The notes beneath the pieces were generated by a model, which searched no databases, was not told the DNA's origin, and saw nothing but the letters and a program-made list of their open reading frames with translations. Shown in pieces: positions 25,637 through 33,959 of a stretch of 64,000 nucleotides of DNA. Each line of letters starts with the position of its first letter. The stretch's first letter is position 1. Source of the stretch: Methylibium sp. Root1272. GTDB taxonomy: Bacteria; Pseudomonadota; Gammaproteobacteria; Burkholderiales; Burkholderiaceae_C. The position numbers and the translations under genes were made by a program. The stretch is taken from assembly GCF_001425905.1 (NCBI RefSeq), contig NZ_LMDY01000013.1, positions 63,194-127,193 of the forward strand, in the 5' to 3' direction.

Positions 25637-26188
25637 TCACGCCCCGGTGCGGGTCAGGCCCGACCGCTGCGGGCTGAGCACGTAGCCGAAGCTCACCGGC
25701 AATTCGGCGAAGGGCCGTTCGGCGGGCGCCCATCGCCCTTCGTTCACCGCATCGGCCGCGGCATCCATGTCGAGCGAGCGCACCAGACCGAAACCCAGCT
25801 CGGTGTCGAGAAAGAGCCGGCCGAGCTCGTCGAGCCAGACGCTCTTCACCTGCGCCACGTCGGCACCGGTGTGGGTCTGCACTCGATAGTCATCGGCGAT
25901 GCGCTGCACGCCCAGCACCAGCGGGGCGGCTTCCAGCTCGACGTAGACGCGCTGCGGACCGTTCTGGAAGAACCAGGCGCCGTCGGCGTCGGCCTCGTAG
26001 TTGCGACCGATGAACTCGACCAGCTTCTGGTGCAGCAGGCGGCTGCCCTTGACCTGCGGGAACGGCCCTGCCGCCTGGACGCGGTCGTCGCGCATGTACC
26101 AGTCGCCCCGCGCGTCGAGCCCCAGCCAGCCGTGGCAGGCGGGCACCCGGGGCCACTTCTTCAGCGCGGCACGGACGATGTCATCCAT
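25637..26188 (-). CDS. Conserved hypothetical protein (DUF family of Burkholderiales)
   Basis: The 183-residue product has no signal peptide or membrane segment. Its start (KKWPRVPACHGWLGLDARGD, WYMRDD) and GSRLLHQKLVEFIGRNYEAD are recognisable as a conserved Burkholderiales family of unknown function of which I cannot give the DUF number with certainty. It follows the YheT-like hydrolase by 21 bases and is the last gene of the purU operon. It may be a cytoplasmic protein made with that hydrolase. Confidence 0.75.
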   Translation of the reverse strand: MDDIVRAALKKWPRVPACHGWLGLDARGDWYMRDDRVQAAGPFPQVKGSRLLHQKLVEFIGRNYEADADGAWFFQNGPQRVYVELEAAPLVLGVQRIADDYRVQTHTGADVAQVKSVWLDELGRLFLDTELGFGLVRSLDMDAAADAVNEGRWAPAERPFAELPVSFGYVLSPQRSGLTRTGA

Positions 26189-26209
26189 CGCGGCATTGTG
26201 CGGCGCGGC

Positions 26210-27223
26210 TCAGGCCACCCCGGCGCCGTCCCGGACCCAGGCCATCACCGCCTCGGGCAGGCCCAGCACCTCGGCGGGAAAGGCCCCGCGCGGAAAGCCG
26301 ACATGGCCGCCCCGTGCCGGTTGCCACAGCGTGACGTGGCGGCCCACATCGTGCGGCTGCGGCAGGCAGGCGGCCGGCACGAAGGGATCGTTGCGAGCGT
26401 TGAGCACGAGCGCCGGGATGCGGATGCGGGCGAGCTGCGGCTTGGCCGAGCCCCGGTCCCAGTAGTCATCGACATTGCGAAAGCCGTGCAGCGGGGCGGT
26501 GAACACGTCGTCGAAGGCATGGAGGTCGCGGGCGGCCAGCAGGCGCTCGCGGTCGAACAGGCCCGGATGCTGCGCCAGCTTGGCCAGCGCCTTCGGCTTC
26601 ATCGAGCGCAGGAACATGCGGTTGTAGATCTGCCGGTTGAAGCCGCGGATGATGGCGTGGCCGCCGGCGGCGAGGTCGATCGGCGACGACACTGCACACA
26701 CGGCCGCGGCCGTGGCTGCGGCGCTGTCCCCGGCCTCCTCGGCCCAGCGCAGCAGCGCATTGCCACCGAGCGAGACGCCGACGGCGATGACCGGCCGGGA
26801 CTGCCCCTCGCGCAGTCGGCCGAGGATCCAGCCGATCTCCTCGAAGTCGCCCGAGTGGTAGGCCCGCGGCGCGCGGTTGAGCTCGCCGGAGCAGCCGCGA
26901 AAGTGCGGCAGCGCGAACGGCCAGCCGTGCGCCTGCGCCCACCCCGCGAAGGCCTGCGCGTAGTGGCTGGCCGACGAGCCCTCGAGGCCGTGGAACAGCA
27001 CCAGCAACGGCGCCGCCGGCAGCTTCGCTTCGCCGGCCAGGTGGTCGACATCGATGAAGTCGCCGTCGGGCGTGTCCCAGCGCTCGCGCCGCAGGCTCGG
27101 GGCCGGCCCGTGGAAGCGGCGCGCAAAAAGCGCCGGCCAGATGGTCTGCACATTGCCGCCCGGCAACCACCAGGGCACAGGCCAGTCGGCCGGGGGCAAC
27201 GCGCGATCGGCGACGGCGGTCAT
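26210..27223 (-). CDS. YheT-family alpha/beta-hydrolase
   Basis: The 337-residue protein matches the YheT/ABHD family: WWLPGGNVQTIWPALFAR near the start, DGDFIDVDH, LFHGLEGSSASHYAQ, HFRGCSGELNR, nucleophile GVSLGGN, Asp in NARNDPFVP and His in GGHVGF. E. coli YheT is a putative esterase of unknown substrate. It lies 17 bases after the SnoaL-like gene and 21 bases before the conserved hypothetical gene, all on one strand. Confidence 0.9.
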   Translation of the reverse strand: MTAVADRALPPADWPVPWWLPGGNVQTIWPALFARRFHGPAPSLRRERWDTPDGDFIDVDHLAGEAKLPAAPLLVLFHGLEGSSASHYAQAFAGWAQAHGWPFALPHFRGCSGELNRAPRAYHSGDFEEIGWILGRLREGQSRPVIAVGVSLGGNALLRWAEEAGDSAAATAAAVCAVSSPIDLAAGGHAIIRGFNRQIYNRMFLRSMKPKALAKLAQHPGLFDRERLLAARDLHAFDDVFTAPLHGFRNVDDYWDRGSAKPQLARIRIPALVLNARNDPFVPAACLPQPHDVGRHVTLWQPARGGHVGFPRGAFPAEVLGLPEAVMAWVRDGAGVA

Positions 27224-27240
27224 GCGATGTGCGCGGGCCT

Positions 27241-27681
27241 TCAATGCAGCGTCGACGGCGCTTCGGAGATCTCCTGCAGTTCGCGCGCCATGCCGGGGCT
27301 GGCGTGGTGCAGCACCATGCGCCAGCCCTGAGGCCCGAGGACGTAGACGTTGGTGACGATCGCGTAGGCCTTCTGCACGCCCTCGTCGCCGAGCACCTGC
27401 ACCCGTTCGAGCACGTGGTGCAGCGCCGTGCCGTTGACGTGGAGCCGGCGCACCTTCTCGGGGTGAACGTCGATCGCGCCGTTGGCGAAGATCGCCTCGA
27501 ACGAGGCGCGGATCGCCGCGGCGCCGACGAGGCGGGGGCCGCCGGGATGCACGCATGCGGCCTCGTCGTCGTCCGACCACACGGCCATCAGGTTCTCGAG
27601 ATCGGCCTGTTGCAGCGCCTCGTAGAACTGCGCCTCGACGTCGTCGGGCGACGAGGGCGGCGCCTTCGGCTTGGCGGGCAT
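27241..27681 (-). CDS. SnoaL/NTF2-like domain protein
   Basis: The 146-residue protein has the cone-shaped SnoaL/NTF2 pattern: FYEALQQADLENLMAVWSDDDE, CVHPGGPRLVGAAAIRASFE, and closing strands VYVLGPQGWRMVLHHASP. Many such proteins (for example the SgcJ/EcaC type) are small ligand-binding or isomerase-like proteins; no catalytic residue can be named. The ATG at 27681 gives the domain a normal N-terminus. It lies 16 bases after purU. Confidence 0.85.
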   Translation of the reverse strand: MPAKPKAPPSSPDDVEAQFYEALQQADLENLMAVWSDDDEAACVHPGGPRLVGAAAIRASFEAIFANGAIDVHPEKVRRLHVNGTALHHVLERVQVLGDEGVQKAYAIVTNVYVLGPQGWRMVLHHASPGMARELQEISEAPSTLH

Positions 27682-27697
27682 GCGGGTCCTCAGCGCG

Positions 27698-28585
27698 TCA
27701 CTTGAAGACCACGGTCTTGTGGCCGTCGAGCAGCACGCGGTGCTCGGTGTGCCACTTGACCGCACGTGCCAGCACGACGCACTCGACATCGCGGCCGACG
27801 GCGGTGAAGTCCGCCGCGCCCAGCGAGTGGTCCACGCGCTGCACGTCCTGCTCGATGATCGGCCCCTCGTCGAGATCGGCGGTCACGTAGTGCGCGGTCG
27901 CGCCGATCAGCTTGACACCGCGCGCATGCGCCTGATCGTAGGGGCGCGCGCCCTTGAAGCTGGGCAGGAAGCTGTGGTGGATGTTGATCGCCCGGCCATC
28001 GAGGAAGCGGCAGAAGTCGGCCGACAGGATCTGCATGTAGCGCGCCAGCACCACCAGGTCGATGCGGTGCTGTTCGACCAGCGCCTCGATCCGCGACTCC
28101 TGCTCGCGCTTGACCGCCGCGCTGCTGCCGGTGGCCAGCGGCAGGTGATGGAAGGGCAGGCCGTAGCTCTCGCACAGCGCGGCGAAGTCGGGGTGGTTGG
28201 ACACCACCGCCGGGATCTCCACCGGCAGCGAGCCGCTCTTCCAGCGGAACAGCAGGTCGTTCAGGCAGTGGCCGTGCTTGCTGACCAGCAGCAGCAGCCG
28301 CGGCTTGGTGGCCAGCGCATGGAAACGAGCCGTCATGCCGAACTCGCCGCGCACGTGCGCGAACAGCTTGTCGAGCGAGGCCTCGTCGGCCAGATGCCCG
28401 GGCGCGCTGAAATGCACGCGCATGAAGAACAGCCCGGTGCTGTCTGCGCCCTGCACGTCGCCGTACTGCTGGGAGTCGAGGATGTTGCAGCCGGCCTGGT
28501 ACAGCAGGCCCGACACGGCGTAGACGATGCCCTTGGCATCCCGGCAAGACAGGGTGAGGACGAACTCTCGTGCAGTGGCTTCCAT
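27698..28585 (-). CDS. purU: Formyltetrahydrofolate deformylase
   Basis: The 295-residue protein has an N-terminal ACT domain (FVLTLSCRDAKGIVYAVSGL) and a formyltransferase-fold catalytic domain (VVLARYMQILS, INIHHSFLPSFKGARPYDQA, TAHYVTADLDEGPIIEQ) with the catalytic Asn, His and Asp in NIHHSF and AHYVTADLD. PurU hydrolyses 10-formyl-THF to THF and formate, balancing the one-carbon pool. It heads an operon purU - SnoaL - YheT - conserved hypothetical. It is divergent from the sigma factor gene with a 97-base intergenic region. Confidence 0.95.
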   Translation of the reverse strand: MEATAREFVLTLSCRDAKGIVYAVSGLLYQAGCNILDSQQYGDVQGADSTGLFFMRVHFSAPGHLADEASLDKLFAHVRGEFGMTARFHALATKPRLLLLVSKHGHCLNDLLFRWKSGSLPVEIPAVVSNHPDFAALCESYGLPFHHLPLATGSSAAVKREQESRIEALVEQHRIDLVVLARYMQILSADFCRFLDGRAINIHHSFLPSFKGARPYDQAHARGVKLIGATAHYVTADLDEGPIIEQDVQRVDHSLGAADFTAVGRDVECVVLARAVKWHTEHRVLLDGHKTVVFK

Positions 28586-28666
28586 GGTGAGTCGATTGTA
28601 AGGATCGGGCCCTGACGGCCGACTCATACGGCTGAAAACGCCGACATGGCCGGCACCCGGCCTCTC

Positions 28667-28672
28667 TAGAAT
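28667..28672 (+). promoter_or_regulatory. -10-like element before the sigma factor gene
   Basis: TAGAAT at 28667-28672 lies only 10 bases before the sigma factor ATG, so the mRNA would have a leader of a few bases. No good -35 was found. Confidence 0.4.
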
Positions 28673-28682
28673 CCGCGCACGC

Positions 28683-29300
28683 ATGGTCACCGCCCCCGAG
28701 GACTGGTCCGAACGCAGCCGCAGCATCGCGACCGCACTGGCGCGCGTCGCGCTGGGCGATCGCGCGGCATTTGCCACGCTTTACCAGCAGACCAGCGCGC
28801 ATCTGCTGGGCGTCGTGCTGCGTATCCAGAAGGACCGAGCCCAGGCCGAGGACGTGCTGCAAGAGGTGTACGTGAACGTCTGGCGCGCGGCGCAGGGTTT
28901 CGACGCCGGCCGCAGCCAGCCACTCACCTGGCTGACCAGCATCGCCCGCAACCGGGCCATCGACAGCCTGCGCCGCCGCCAGAGCGAACCGCACACGGTC
29001 AGCACCTCGATGGGTTCGGACAGCGAGGACGATGAACACGACATGCTTCAGGATCTGGCATCCCCCGATGCCGGCCCGCTCGAACTGCTCGGGCAGGCCG
29101 CCGAGGCCCGCGCGCTGCGCGGCTGCATCGGTGCGCTCAGCGGCGAGCAGCAGCAAAGCCTGGCGCTGGCCTTCTACCAGGGCCTGTCGCACGCCGAGGT
29201 GGCCGACCAGCTCCGTCAGCCCCTGGGTACCGTGAAGAGCTGGCTGCGGCGTGCGCTGCAATCGCTGAAGACCTGCCTCGAGCGGGCCACCACCGGCTGA
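28683..29300 (+). CDS. ECF-type RNA polymerase sigma factor
   Basis: The 205-residue protein has sigma region 2 (ATLYQQTSAHLLGVVLRIQK, DRAQAEDVLQEVYVNVW, QPLTWLTSIARNRAIDSLRRR) and region 4 (LRGCIGALSGEQQQSLALAF, GLSHAEVADQLRQPLGTVKSWLRR). A linker of about 35 acidic residues lies between them. The RskA-like anti-sigma gene starts 7 bases downstream, and a DUF3455 gene follows. It resembles the SigK-type ECF group that is held by RskA-like anti-sigma factors. Confidence 0.92.
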   Translation: MVTAPEDWSERSRSIATALARVALGDRAAFATLYQQTSAHLLGVVLRIQKDRAQAEDVLQEVYVNVWRAAQGFDAGRSQPLTWLTSIARNRAIDSLRRRQSEPHTVSTSMGSDSEDDEHDMLQDLASPDAGPLELLGQAAEARALRGCIGALSGEQQQSLALAFYQGLSHAEVADQLRQPLGTVKSWLRRALQSLKTCLERATTG

Positions 29301-29307
29301 GGGCGCG

Positions 29308-29994
29308 ATGGACTACAGCCGCCCCCTCCTTGCGGACCGCCTGGCGGCCGAATACGTGCTCGGCACCTTGCGCGGCGCGGCACGGCGCCGCTTCGAGGCG
29401 CTCCTGCCCGCGCACCCGGCGCTCGCCGCCGCCGTGGCCGGCTGGCAGGCGCGGCTGCTGCCGCTGTCGGCGGCGGTGACGCCGGTGCCGCCCTCAACCG
29501 GCGTCTGGTCACGGCTCGAGCGCCGGCTGTTCGCCGACGCTGCGGCGCCGGCACGCTGGTGGCAGCGGCTGGGGCTGTGGCAGGGCGTATCGGCCTTCGC
29601 CACGGTGGCCGCACTCGCGTTGGGTCTGGTGCTGTCGCAGCCGCAGCCGGTTCAGCCGCCGATCATCGTGGTGATCGCACCGAATCCGGAGGCCGCAGGC
29701 GTGCTGCAGGCCGGCTTCGCCGCGGGCCTGACGCGCGACGGCCGCGCGCTGGTGCTGCAGCCGATCCACCCGGTGGCCCCGGGCAGCGGCCGGGCCTTCG
29801 AGCTGTGGGCCGTGCCGCCGCAGGGGGCGCCGCGCTCGCTGGGGCTGGTGTCGGGCGAACAGGCCACCACGGTGCAGCGCGGGCTGCTGCTGCGCGACAC
29901 GGCAGCGTTCGCGGTCAGCCTGGAGCCGAGCGGCGGCTCGCCGACCGGCGCACCGACCGGACCGATCCTGTCGGTCGGGAAGCTGCAGATCTGA
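29308..29994 (+). CDS. Anti-sigma factor (RskA-like)
   Basis: The 228-residue protein has a short cytoplasmic N-terminal domain (LADRLAAEYVLGTLRGAARR and FEALLPAHPALAAAVAGWQ), one membrane helix (about 92-112: VSAFATVAALALGLVL), and a periplasmic RskA domain (LVLQPIHPVAPGSGRAFELW, VPPQGAPRSLGLVSG, FAVSLEPSGGSPTGAPTGP). It would hold the sigma factor at the membrane until proteolysis. It is co-transcribed with the sigma factor gene, 7 bases apart. Confidence 0.9.
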   Translation: MDYSRPLLADRLAAEYVLGTLRGAARRRFEALLPAHPALAAAVAGWQARLLPLSAAVTPVPPSTGVWSRLERRLFADAAAPARWWQRLGLWQGVSAFATVAALALGLVLSQPQPVQPPIIVVIAPNPEAAGVLQAGFAAGLTRDGRALVLQPIHPVAPGSGRAFELWAVPPQGAPRSLGLVSGEQATTVQRGLLLRDTAAFAVSLEPSGGSPTGAPTGPILSVGKLQI

Positions 29995-30096
29995 CCTGAA
30001 AATTCTGTCGGCGGCGCTGCATCTGCCGGCCCGCCGTCTCCGTAGTGCAGGGGTGAGGGGCAACCCCCGAACACCCACCCACCTACGGAGACCACC

Positions 30097-30642
30097 ATGC
30101 GCCTGAACCTGATCACCGCCTGCGCCGCCCTCGCCCTGGGCGCCTGCGCCATGCAACCGATGACGTCCCCGAAGACCATCGACAACGCCAGCCTGCCCGA
30201 GTCGGTGCGCGTGCCGACCGGCGAAACGCAGAAGCTGTGGACCACCACCAGCGGCGGCGCCATCACCTACGAATGCCGAGAGAAGAAAGACGCCGCCGGA
30301 CAGCACGAATGGGTGTTCGTCGGCCCGGTGGCCAGCCTGCAGGACGACGGCGGCAAGGCGATCGGCAAATACTACGGCCCGCCGGCCACCTGGGAGTCGA
30401 ACGACGGCTCCAAGGTCACCGGCAAGCAGCTCGCGGTGGCCCCCAACCAGCCCGGCAGCATCCCGCTGCAACTGGTGAAGGCCGACCCGGCGACGGGCAG
30501 CGGCGCGATGCAGGGCGTGACCTACATCCAGCGCCTGAAGACGGTCGGCGGCGTGGCTCCGGCCATGGCGTGCGCGGCGGCGAACAAGGGCGAGAAGCAG
30601 GTCGTCACCTACGCGGCCGACTACGTGTTCTACGGCCGCTGA
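30097..30642 (+). CDS. DUF3455-family exported protein
   Basis: The 181-residue product has a lipoprotein-like signal (LITACAALALGACAM) and the DUF3455 pattern: LWTTTSGGAITYECREKK, HEWVFVGPVASLQDDGGKAIGKY-type segment, YYGPPATWESNDGSKVTG, GVTYIQRLKTVGGVAP and AADYVFYGR. Family members are periplasmic or secreted, function unknown. It is 102 bases downstream of the anti-sigma gene and probably in its regulon. A clear promoter for it was not assigned. Confidence 0.85.
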   Translation: MRLNLITACAALALGACAMQPMTSPKTIDNASLPESVRVPTGETQKLWTTTSGGAITYECREKKDAAGQHEWVFVGPVASLQDDGGKAIGKYYGPPATWESNDGSKVTGKQLAVAPNQPGSIPLQLVKADPATGSGAMQGVTYIQRLKTVGGVAPAMACAAANKGEKQVVTYAADYVFYGR

Positions 30643-30667
30643 GCGCCCGGCGACGCGTCCGGATCGA

Positions 30668-31696
30668 TCAGCCCGGCCGGGAGGCGCTGCTCGCCAGCGC
30701 CTCCTGCAGCGCCACATGCACGCGCTCCGGCGCGATGCCGGTCAGGCACTTCAGGTGCCCGAAGCGGCAATCGCGCGCGAAGCAGGGCTGGCAATCGAGA
30801 TGCTCGACCCCACGCATCGTCTGCAACCACAGCACGCGCGCATGCCGGTTCAACGGCGGCATGTGCTGCGGGCTGGTGGAGCCGAACACGGCGGCCTGTG
30901 GCACGCCGAAGGCCGCCGCCACGTGCATCAGCCCCGAGTCGTTGCTGACCACGCCGCGCGCGCCCGCGATCAATGCCATGGCGTCCTCGAGCGTCCCCGG
31001 ACCGGCCTGCACGCGGCAGTCCCCGCCGCGCGCCAGCTCGGCGATCTCCTCGCAGACCGGCACTTCCGGGCCGGAGCCCACCAGCCTTACAGGCTGCCGA
31101 TGGCGCGCGTGAAGCTCCTCGGCCAGCGCGGCATACGCCGCGGCCGGCCAGCGTCGGGCGGCGCCCTGCTCCGTGCCGGGCGCGAGCACCCAGTAGCCCT
31201 GAAACCCGAGCCCGCTGCGCGCGAGCACGGCGTCGACGCGCCCGGGCGCCAGTTGCAGGCGGGGACGCGCGCGCGGCGGCAGGCCGCCGGCAAGCGCGCC
31301 GTAGAAGGCGACCAGCGGCGGCTCGCCGACCGGGTTGGGCAGGCGCTCGTTGAGCAGCCCGAGCCGCCCCTCGCCCTGGTAGCCGACACGACGCGGGATG
31401 CGCGCCAGCCACGGCAGCAACGCCGATTTCAGCGAGTTCGGCAGCACGTAGGCCACGTCGAAGCGCCCCTTGATCTGCCGTGCCTGCGCGCGCCGCGCCG
31501 ACCAGTCGAGCCGCCCGTGCGCGAACGGCAGCGTGATCACCTCGGCCACCTGCGGCATCGCCTGGAACAGCGGCGCGACCGACGGCAACGCGGCCACCGT
31601 CAGCCGTTCTCCGCGGGCCGCCAGTGCGGCCAGCAGCGGCTCGGCCATCACGGCGTAGCCGATCCACTGCGGTGCGATGACCAGGGCGCGGGTCAT
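30668..31696 (-). CDS. waaF: LPS heptosyltransferase II
   Basis: The 342-residue GT9-family protein has the WaaF start (ALVIAPQWIGYAVMAEPLL), VYVLPNSLKSALLPWLARIP, the mid segment GYWVLAPGTEQGAARRWP, and the C-terminal NDSGLMHVAAAFGVPQAAVFGSTSP-type site (VSNDSGLMHVAAAFG), plus a CGHLKC-like ending (CRFGHLKCLTGI). It adds the second heptose to the LPS inner core on the cytoplasmic face. It is the last gene of an ilvE - zinc finger - waaF operon. Confidence 0.92.
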   Translation of the reverse strand: MTRALVIAPQWIGYAVMAEPLLAALAARGERLTVAALPSVAPLFQAMPQVAEVITLPFAHGRLDWSARRAQARQIKGRFDVAYVLPNSLKSALLPWLARIPRRVGYQGEGRLGLLNERLPNPVGEPPLVAFYGALAGGLPPRARPRLQLAPGRVDAVLARSGLGFQGYWVLAPGTEQGAARRWPAAAYAALAEELHARHRQPVRLVGSGPEVPVCEEIAELARGGDCRVQAGPGTLEDAMALIAGARGVVSNDSGLMHVAAAFGVPQAAVFGSTSPQHMPPLNRHARVLWLQTMRGVEHLDCQPCFARDCRFGHLKCLTGIAPERVHVALQEALASSASRPG

Positions 31697-31712
31697 CGCA
31701 CCGCCGCGCGGT

Positions 31713-31916
31713 TCAGTGGGCGTGGAGCTTCTCACCGGCCTTCAGCCGGTAGACGGTGCCGCAATACGGGCATTTGCCCTCGGCGTGGGCCACGTCGATG
31801 AAGACGCGCGGGTGCGCACTCCACAGCGGCATCTTCGGGTTCGGGCAGAACACCACCCCCGGACCGTGCAGGTCCTGTGCGGTGACTTCGACGACGGCTT
31901 GCGGTTGGCTGCTCAT
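31713..31916 (-). CDS. Small zinc-finger protein (zf-CHCC type)
   Basis: The 67-residue protein has FCPNPKMPLWSAHPRVFI and then KCPYCGTVYRL, giving Cys, His and a CxxC that would hold one zinc ion. This is the zf-CHCC fold related to the NDUFS6 subunit of complex I. It lies 28 bases after ilvE and 16 before waaF. The role in bacteria is unknown. Confidence 0.88.
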   Translation of the reverse strand: MSSQPQAVVEVTAQDLHGPGVVFCPNPKMPLWSAHPRVFIDVAHAEGKCPYCGTVYRLKAGEKLHAH

Positions 31917-31944
31917 GGAAGGGGGTCCGGCGGGGTGGAGAGGT

Positions 31945-32868
31945 TCAGACCGCAGCCAGCCACTCGCCGTACTTGGCGTTGCGACCGTTGACGATGTCGA
32001 AGAAGGCCGACTGGATCTTCTCGGTGATCGGGCCGCGCGAGCCGATGCCGATCTCGATGCGGTCGAGTTCGCGGATCGGCGTGACCTCGGCGGCGGTGCC
32101 GGTGAAGAAGGCCTCGTCGGCGATGTAGACCTCGTCGCGGGTGATGCGCTTCTCGACGATCTTCAGCCCCAGGTCGGCCGCGATGGAGAACACGGTGTTG
32201 CGCGTGATGCCGTTGAGCGCGCCGGCCGACAGGTCGGGCGTGTAGATCACGCCGTTCTTGATGACGAAGATGTTCTCTCCCGCGCCTTCGCTGACGAAGC
32301 CCGAGGCATCGAGCAGCAGCGCCTCGTCGTAGCCGTCGTCGGTGGCCTCCATGTTGGCGAGGATGGAGTTGCTGTAGTTGCTCACGGCCTTGGCCTGCGT
32401 CATCGTGATGTTGACGTGGTGGCGGGTGTAGCTGGAGGTCTTGACGCGGATGCCGCGCTTGAGCCCTTCCTCGCCGAGGTAGGCGCCCCACGGCCAGGCC
32501 GCGATCATCAGGTGGATGGTGTTGCCCTTGGGGCTGACGCCGAGCTTCTTGTCGCCGATCCAGGTCAGCGGCCGCAGGTAGCAGCTCTCCAGCTTGTTGA
32601 CACGCACCACCTCGAGCTGCGCCTCCATCACCTGCTCCAGCGAGAACGGAATCTTCATGCGCAGGATCTTGGCGCTGTTGAAGAGCCGCTCGGTGTGCTC
32701 GCGCAGCCGGAAGATCGCCGTGCCCTTGACGGTGTTGTAAGCGCGTACTCCCTCGAACGCCCCGCAGCCGTAGTGCAGCGTATGGGTCAGCACGTGGATC
32801 TTGGCGTCGCGCCAGTCGACCAGTTGGCCGTCCATCCAGATCTTGCCGTCGCGGTCGGACATAGACAT
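31945..32868 (-). CDS. ilvE: Branched-chain amino acid aminotransferase
   Basis: The 307-residue class IV PLP aminotransferase has the start WMDGQLVDWRDAKIHVLTHTL, the PLP lysine at about Lys160 (TQAKAVSNYSNS), and the conserved ALLLDASGFVSEGAGENIF and PDLSAGALNGITR. It makes Leu, Ile and Val from the 2-oxo acids, using glutamate. GAGGA sits 6 bases before the ATG at 32868. A -10 TAGAAT lies about 40 bases upstream. Confidence 0.96.
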   Translation of the reverse strand: MSMSDRDGKIWMDGQLVDWRDAKIHVLTHTLHYGCGAFEGVRAYNTVKGTAIFRLREHTERLFNSAKILRMKIPFSLEQVMEAQLEVVRVNKLESCYLRPLTWIGDKKLGVSPKGNTIHLMIAAWPWGAYLGEEGLKRGIRVKTSSYTRHHVNITMTQAKAVSNYSNSILANMEATDDGYDEALLLDASGFVSEGAGENIFVIKNGVIYTPDLSAGALNGITRNTVFSIAADLGLKIVEKRITRDEVYIADEAFFTGTAAEVTPIRELDRIEIGIGSRGPITEKIQSAFFDIVNGRNAKYGEWLAAV

Positions 32869-32905
32869 CGGAGTTCCTCGGTTCAGTGCGCAAGCAGAAC
32901 CTCAA

Positions 32906-32911
32906 ATTCTA
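32906..32911 (-). promoter_or_regulatory. -10 element of ilvE
   Basis: TAGAAT on the minus strand, about 38 bases before the ilvE ATG. The -35 is weak in the GC-rich sequence beyond it. Confidence 0.45.
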
Positions 32912-33077
32912 CGGGCGCGCGCGCCGCGCCCCGTCCGGTCGAAGGCGCGGGCCGGCCGCCCCCTGAACCGGGGGGAGACCCCCTTCCCGGGGTTGATGCC
33001 TCGAGCGCATCACGTTAATTTTGTGCTGTGCAGCAAATCATTGTCTTCACCGTTTTCTAGCCGAGATCCGGCCTTCC

Positions 33078-33491
33078 ATGAACGCGCTCCTTAAGCCCCT
33101 GCTCGCCACCCTGACCCTGGCTGCCGTCGCCTACGGCAGCCACGCGCAGACCCAGTCCGTTCCCGCCGCCTGCCGCGGCGCCGACGCTTCGACTGCCTGC
33201 AGCGCGGAGCTCCCGCCGCGGTGGATGGGCGTCGATGCGGCCGGTGCCGGCGCGACACAGCGGCCTGCCGCGGAAGCAGCGCCGGCCGTGCGCGAATCGA
33301 ACCGCACCTCCCCGGTCCAGCGCACATCGGCGAAGCAGCCGTCGCCGCCGGCGATCGCAGCGCCGGGCATCGCCGGCCCGTCGATGCTCGAAGCCGATCC
33401 AGGCATCGTGGCCGAGTCCCACACCGTCGCACTCATCCTGGCCGCACTGGGCGTCATCGGCCTGATCTCGCGTCGGCGCTTCGGCGCCTGA
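33078..33491 (+). CDS. Exported protein with a PEP-CTERM-like C-terminal anchor
   Basis: The 137-residue product has an N-terminal signal peptide (LLATLTLAAVAYGSHAQ), a low-complexity Ala/Pro/Arg middle, and a C-terminal hydrophobic helix VALILAALGVIGLISRRRF ending in an Arg cluster. That tripartite end resembles PEP-CTERM sorting signals (membrane helix plus Arg), but the PEP motif is missing (EADPGIVAESH instead). It may be a sorted or simply anchored surface protein. It has its own terminator. Confidence 0.6.
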   Translation: MNALLKPLLATLTLAAVAYGSHAQTQSVPAACRGADASTACSAELPPRWMGVDAAGAGATQRPAAEAAPAVRESNRTSPVQRTSAKQPSPPAIAAPGIAGPSMLEADPGIVAESHTVALILAALGVIGLISRRRFGA

Positions 33492-33511
33492 CGCGATCGA
33501 CCGCCCAACCG

Positions 33512-33538
33512 AGGCGCCTGCAGGCGCCTTTTCTTTTT
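33512..33538 (+). terminator. Rho-independent terminator
   Basis: The perfect palindrome AGGCGCCTGCAGGCGCCT is followed by TTTCTTTTT. It lies 20 bases after the anchored-protein gene and 20 before the end of the convergent gene. Confidence 0.9.
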
Positions 33539-33557
33539 CCTCGGCGGGGTGGAGCCG

Positions 33558-33959
33558 CTAGCGCTCGGTCGCCGCCGCGTCCTCGCGCTCGAGCTGCCAG
33601 GTCTGCAGACGCCCGCTCTTCAGGTGCACGCTCACGCTGGCCCCGCCCGCGTCACGCCAGCGATAGGTCTCGTCGGCCGTGTCGCCGACCACCGCGCCGA
33701 GACTGCCGGTCAACGGCAGGATCTCCAGCATCGTCATGCCGGGTCGCAGCTTCGCGTTCAGCATCACGGCGCTGCCGACCTGGCCGAGCGGCGCGCTGCC
33801 GGCCTTGCGCATCACGCGCATCGCGCGGCTGAACTGCAGCAGCAGCCAGAACACGATCGCCGTCGACGCAAGGGCCAGCCCCGGCAACCCATAGCCCCAG
33901 TAGCCCGCCACCACGGCCGCGACGGCCAGGCCCCAGCCGACGACGGGTCGGTTCATCAT
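33558..33959 (-). CDS. Small membrane protein of unknown function in the radA operon
   Basis: The 133-residue product has two adjacent hydrophobic segments (about 6-20 and 24-42: GWGLAVAAVVAGYWGYGLPG, ALASTAIVFWLLLQF) and a soluble C-terminal half rich in beta strands (VMLNAKLRPGMTMLEILPLTG, ASVSVHLKSGRLQTWQLERE). I recognise no family. Its ATG overlaps the stop of the monooxygenase gene (ATGA), so the two are translated together. Confidence 0.75.
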   Translation of the reverse strand: MMNRPVVGWGLAVAAVVAGYWGYGLPGLALASTAIVFWLLLQFSRAMRVMRKAGSAPLGQVGSAVMLNAKLRPGMTMLEILPLTGSLGAVVGDTADETYRWRDAGGASVSVHLKSGRLQTWQLEREDAAATER

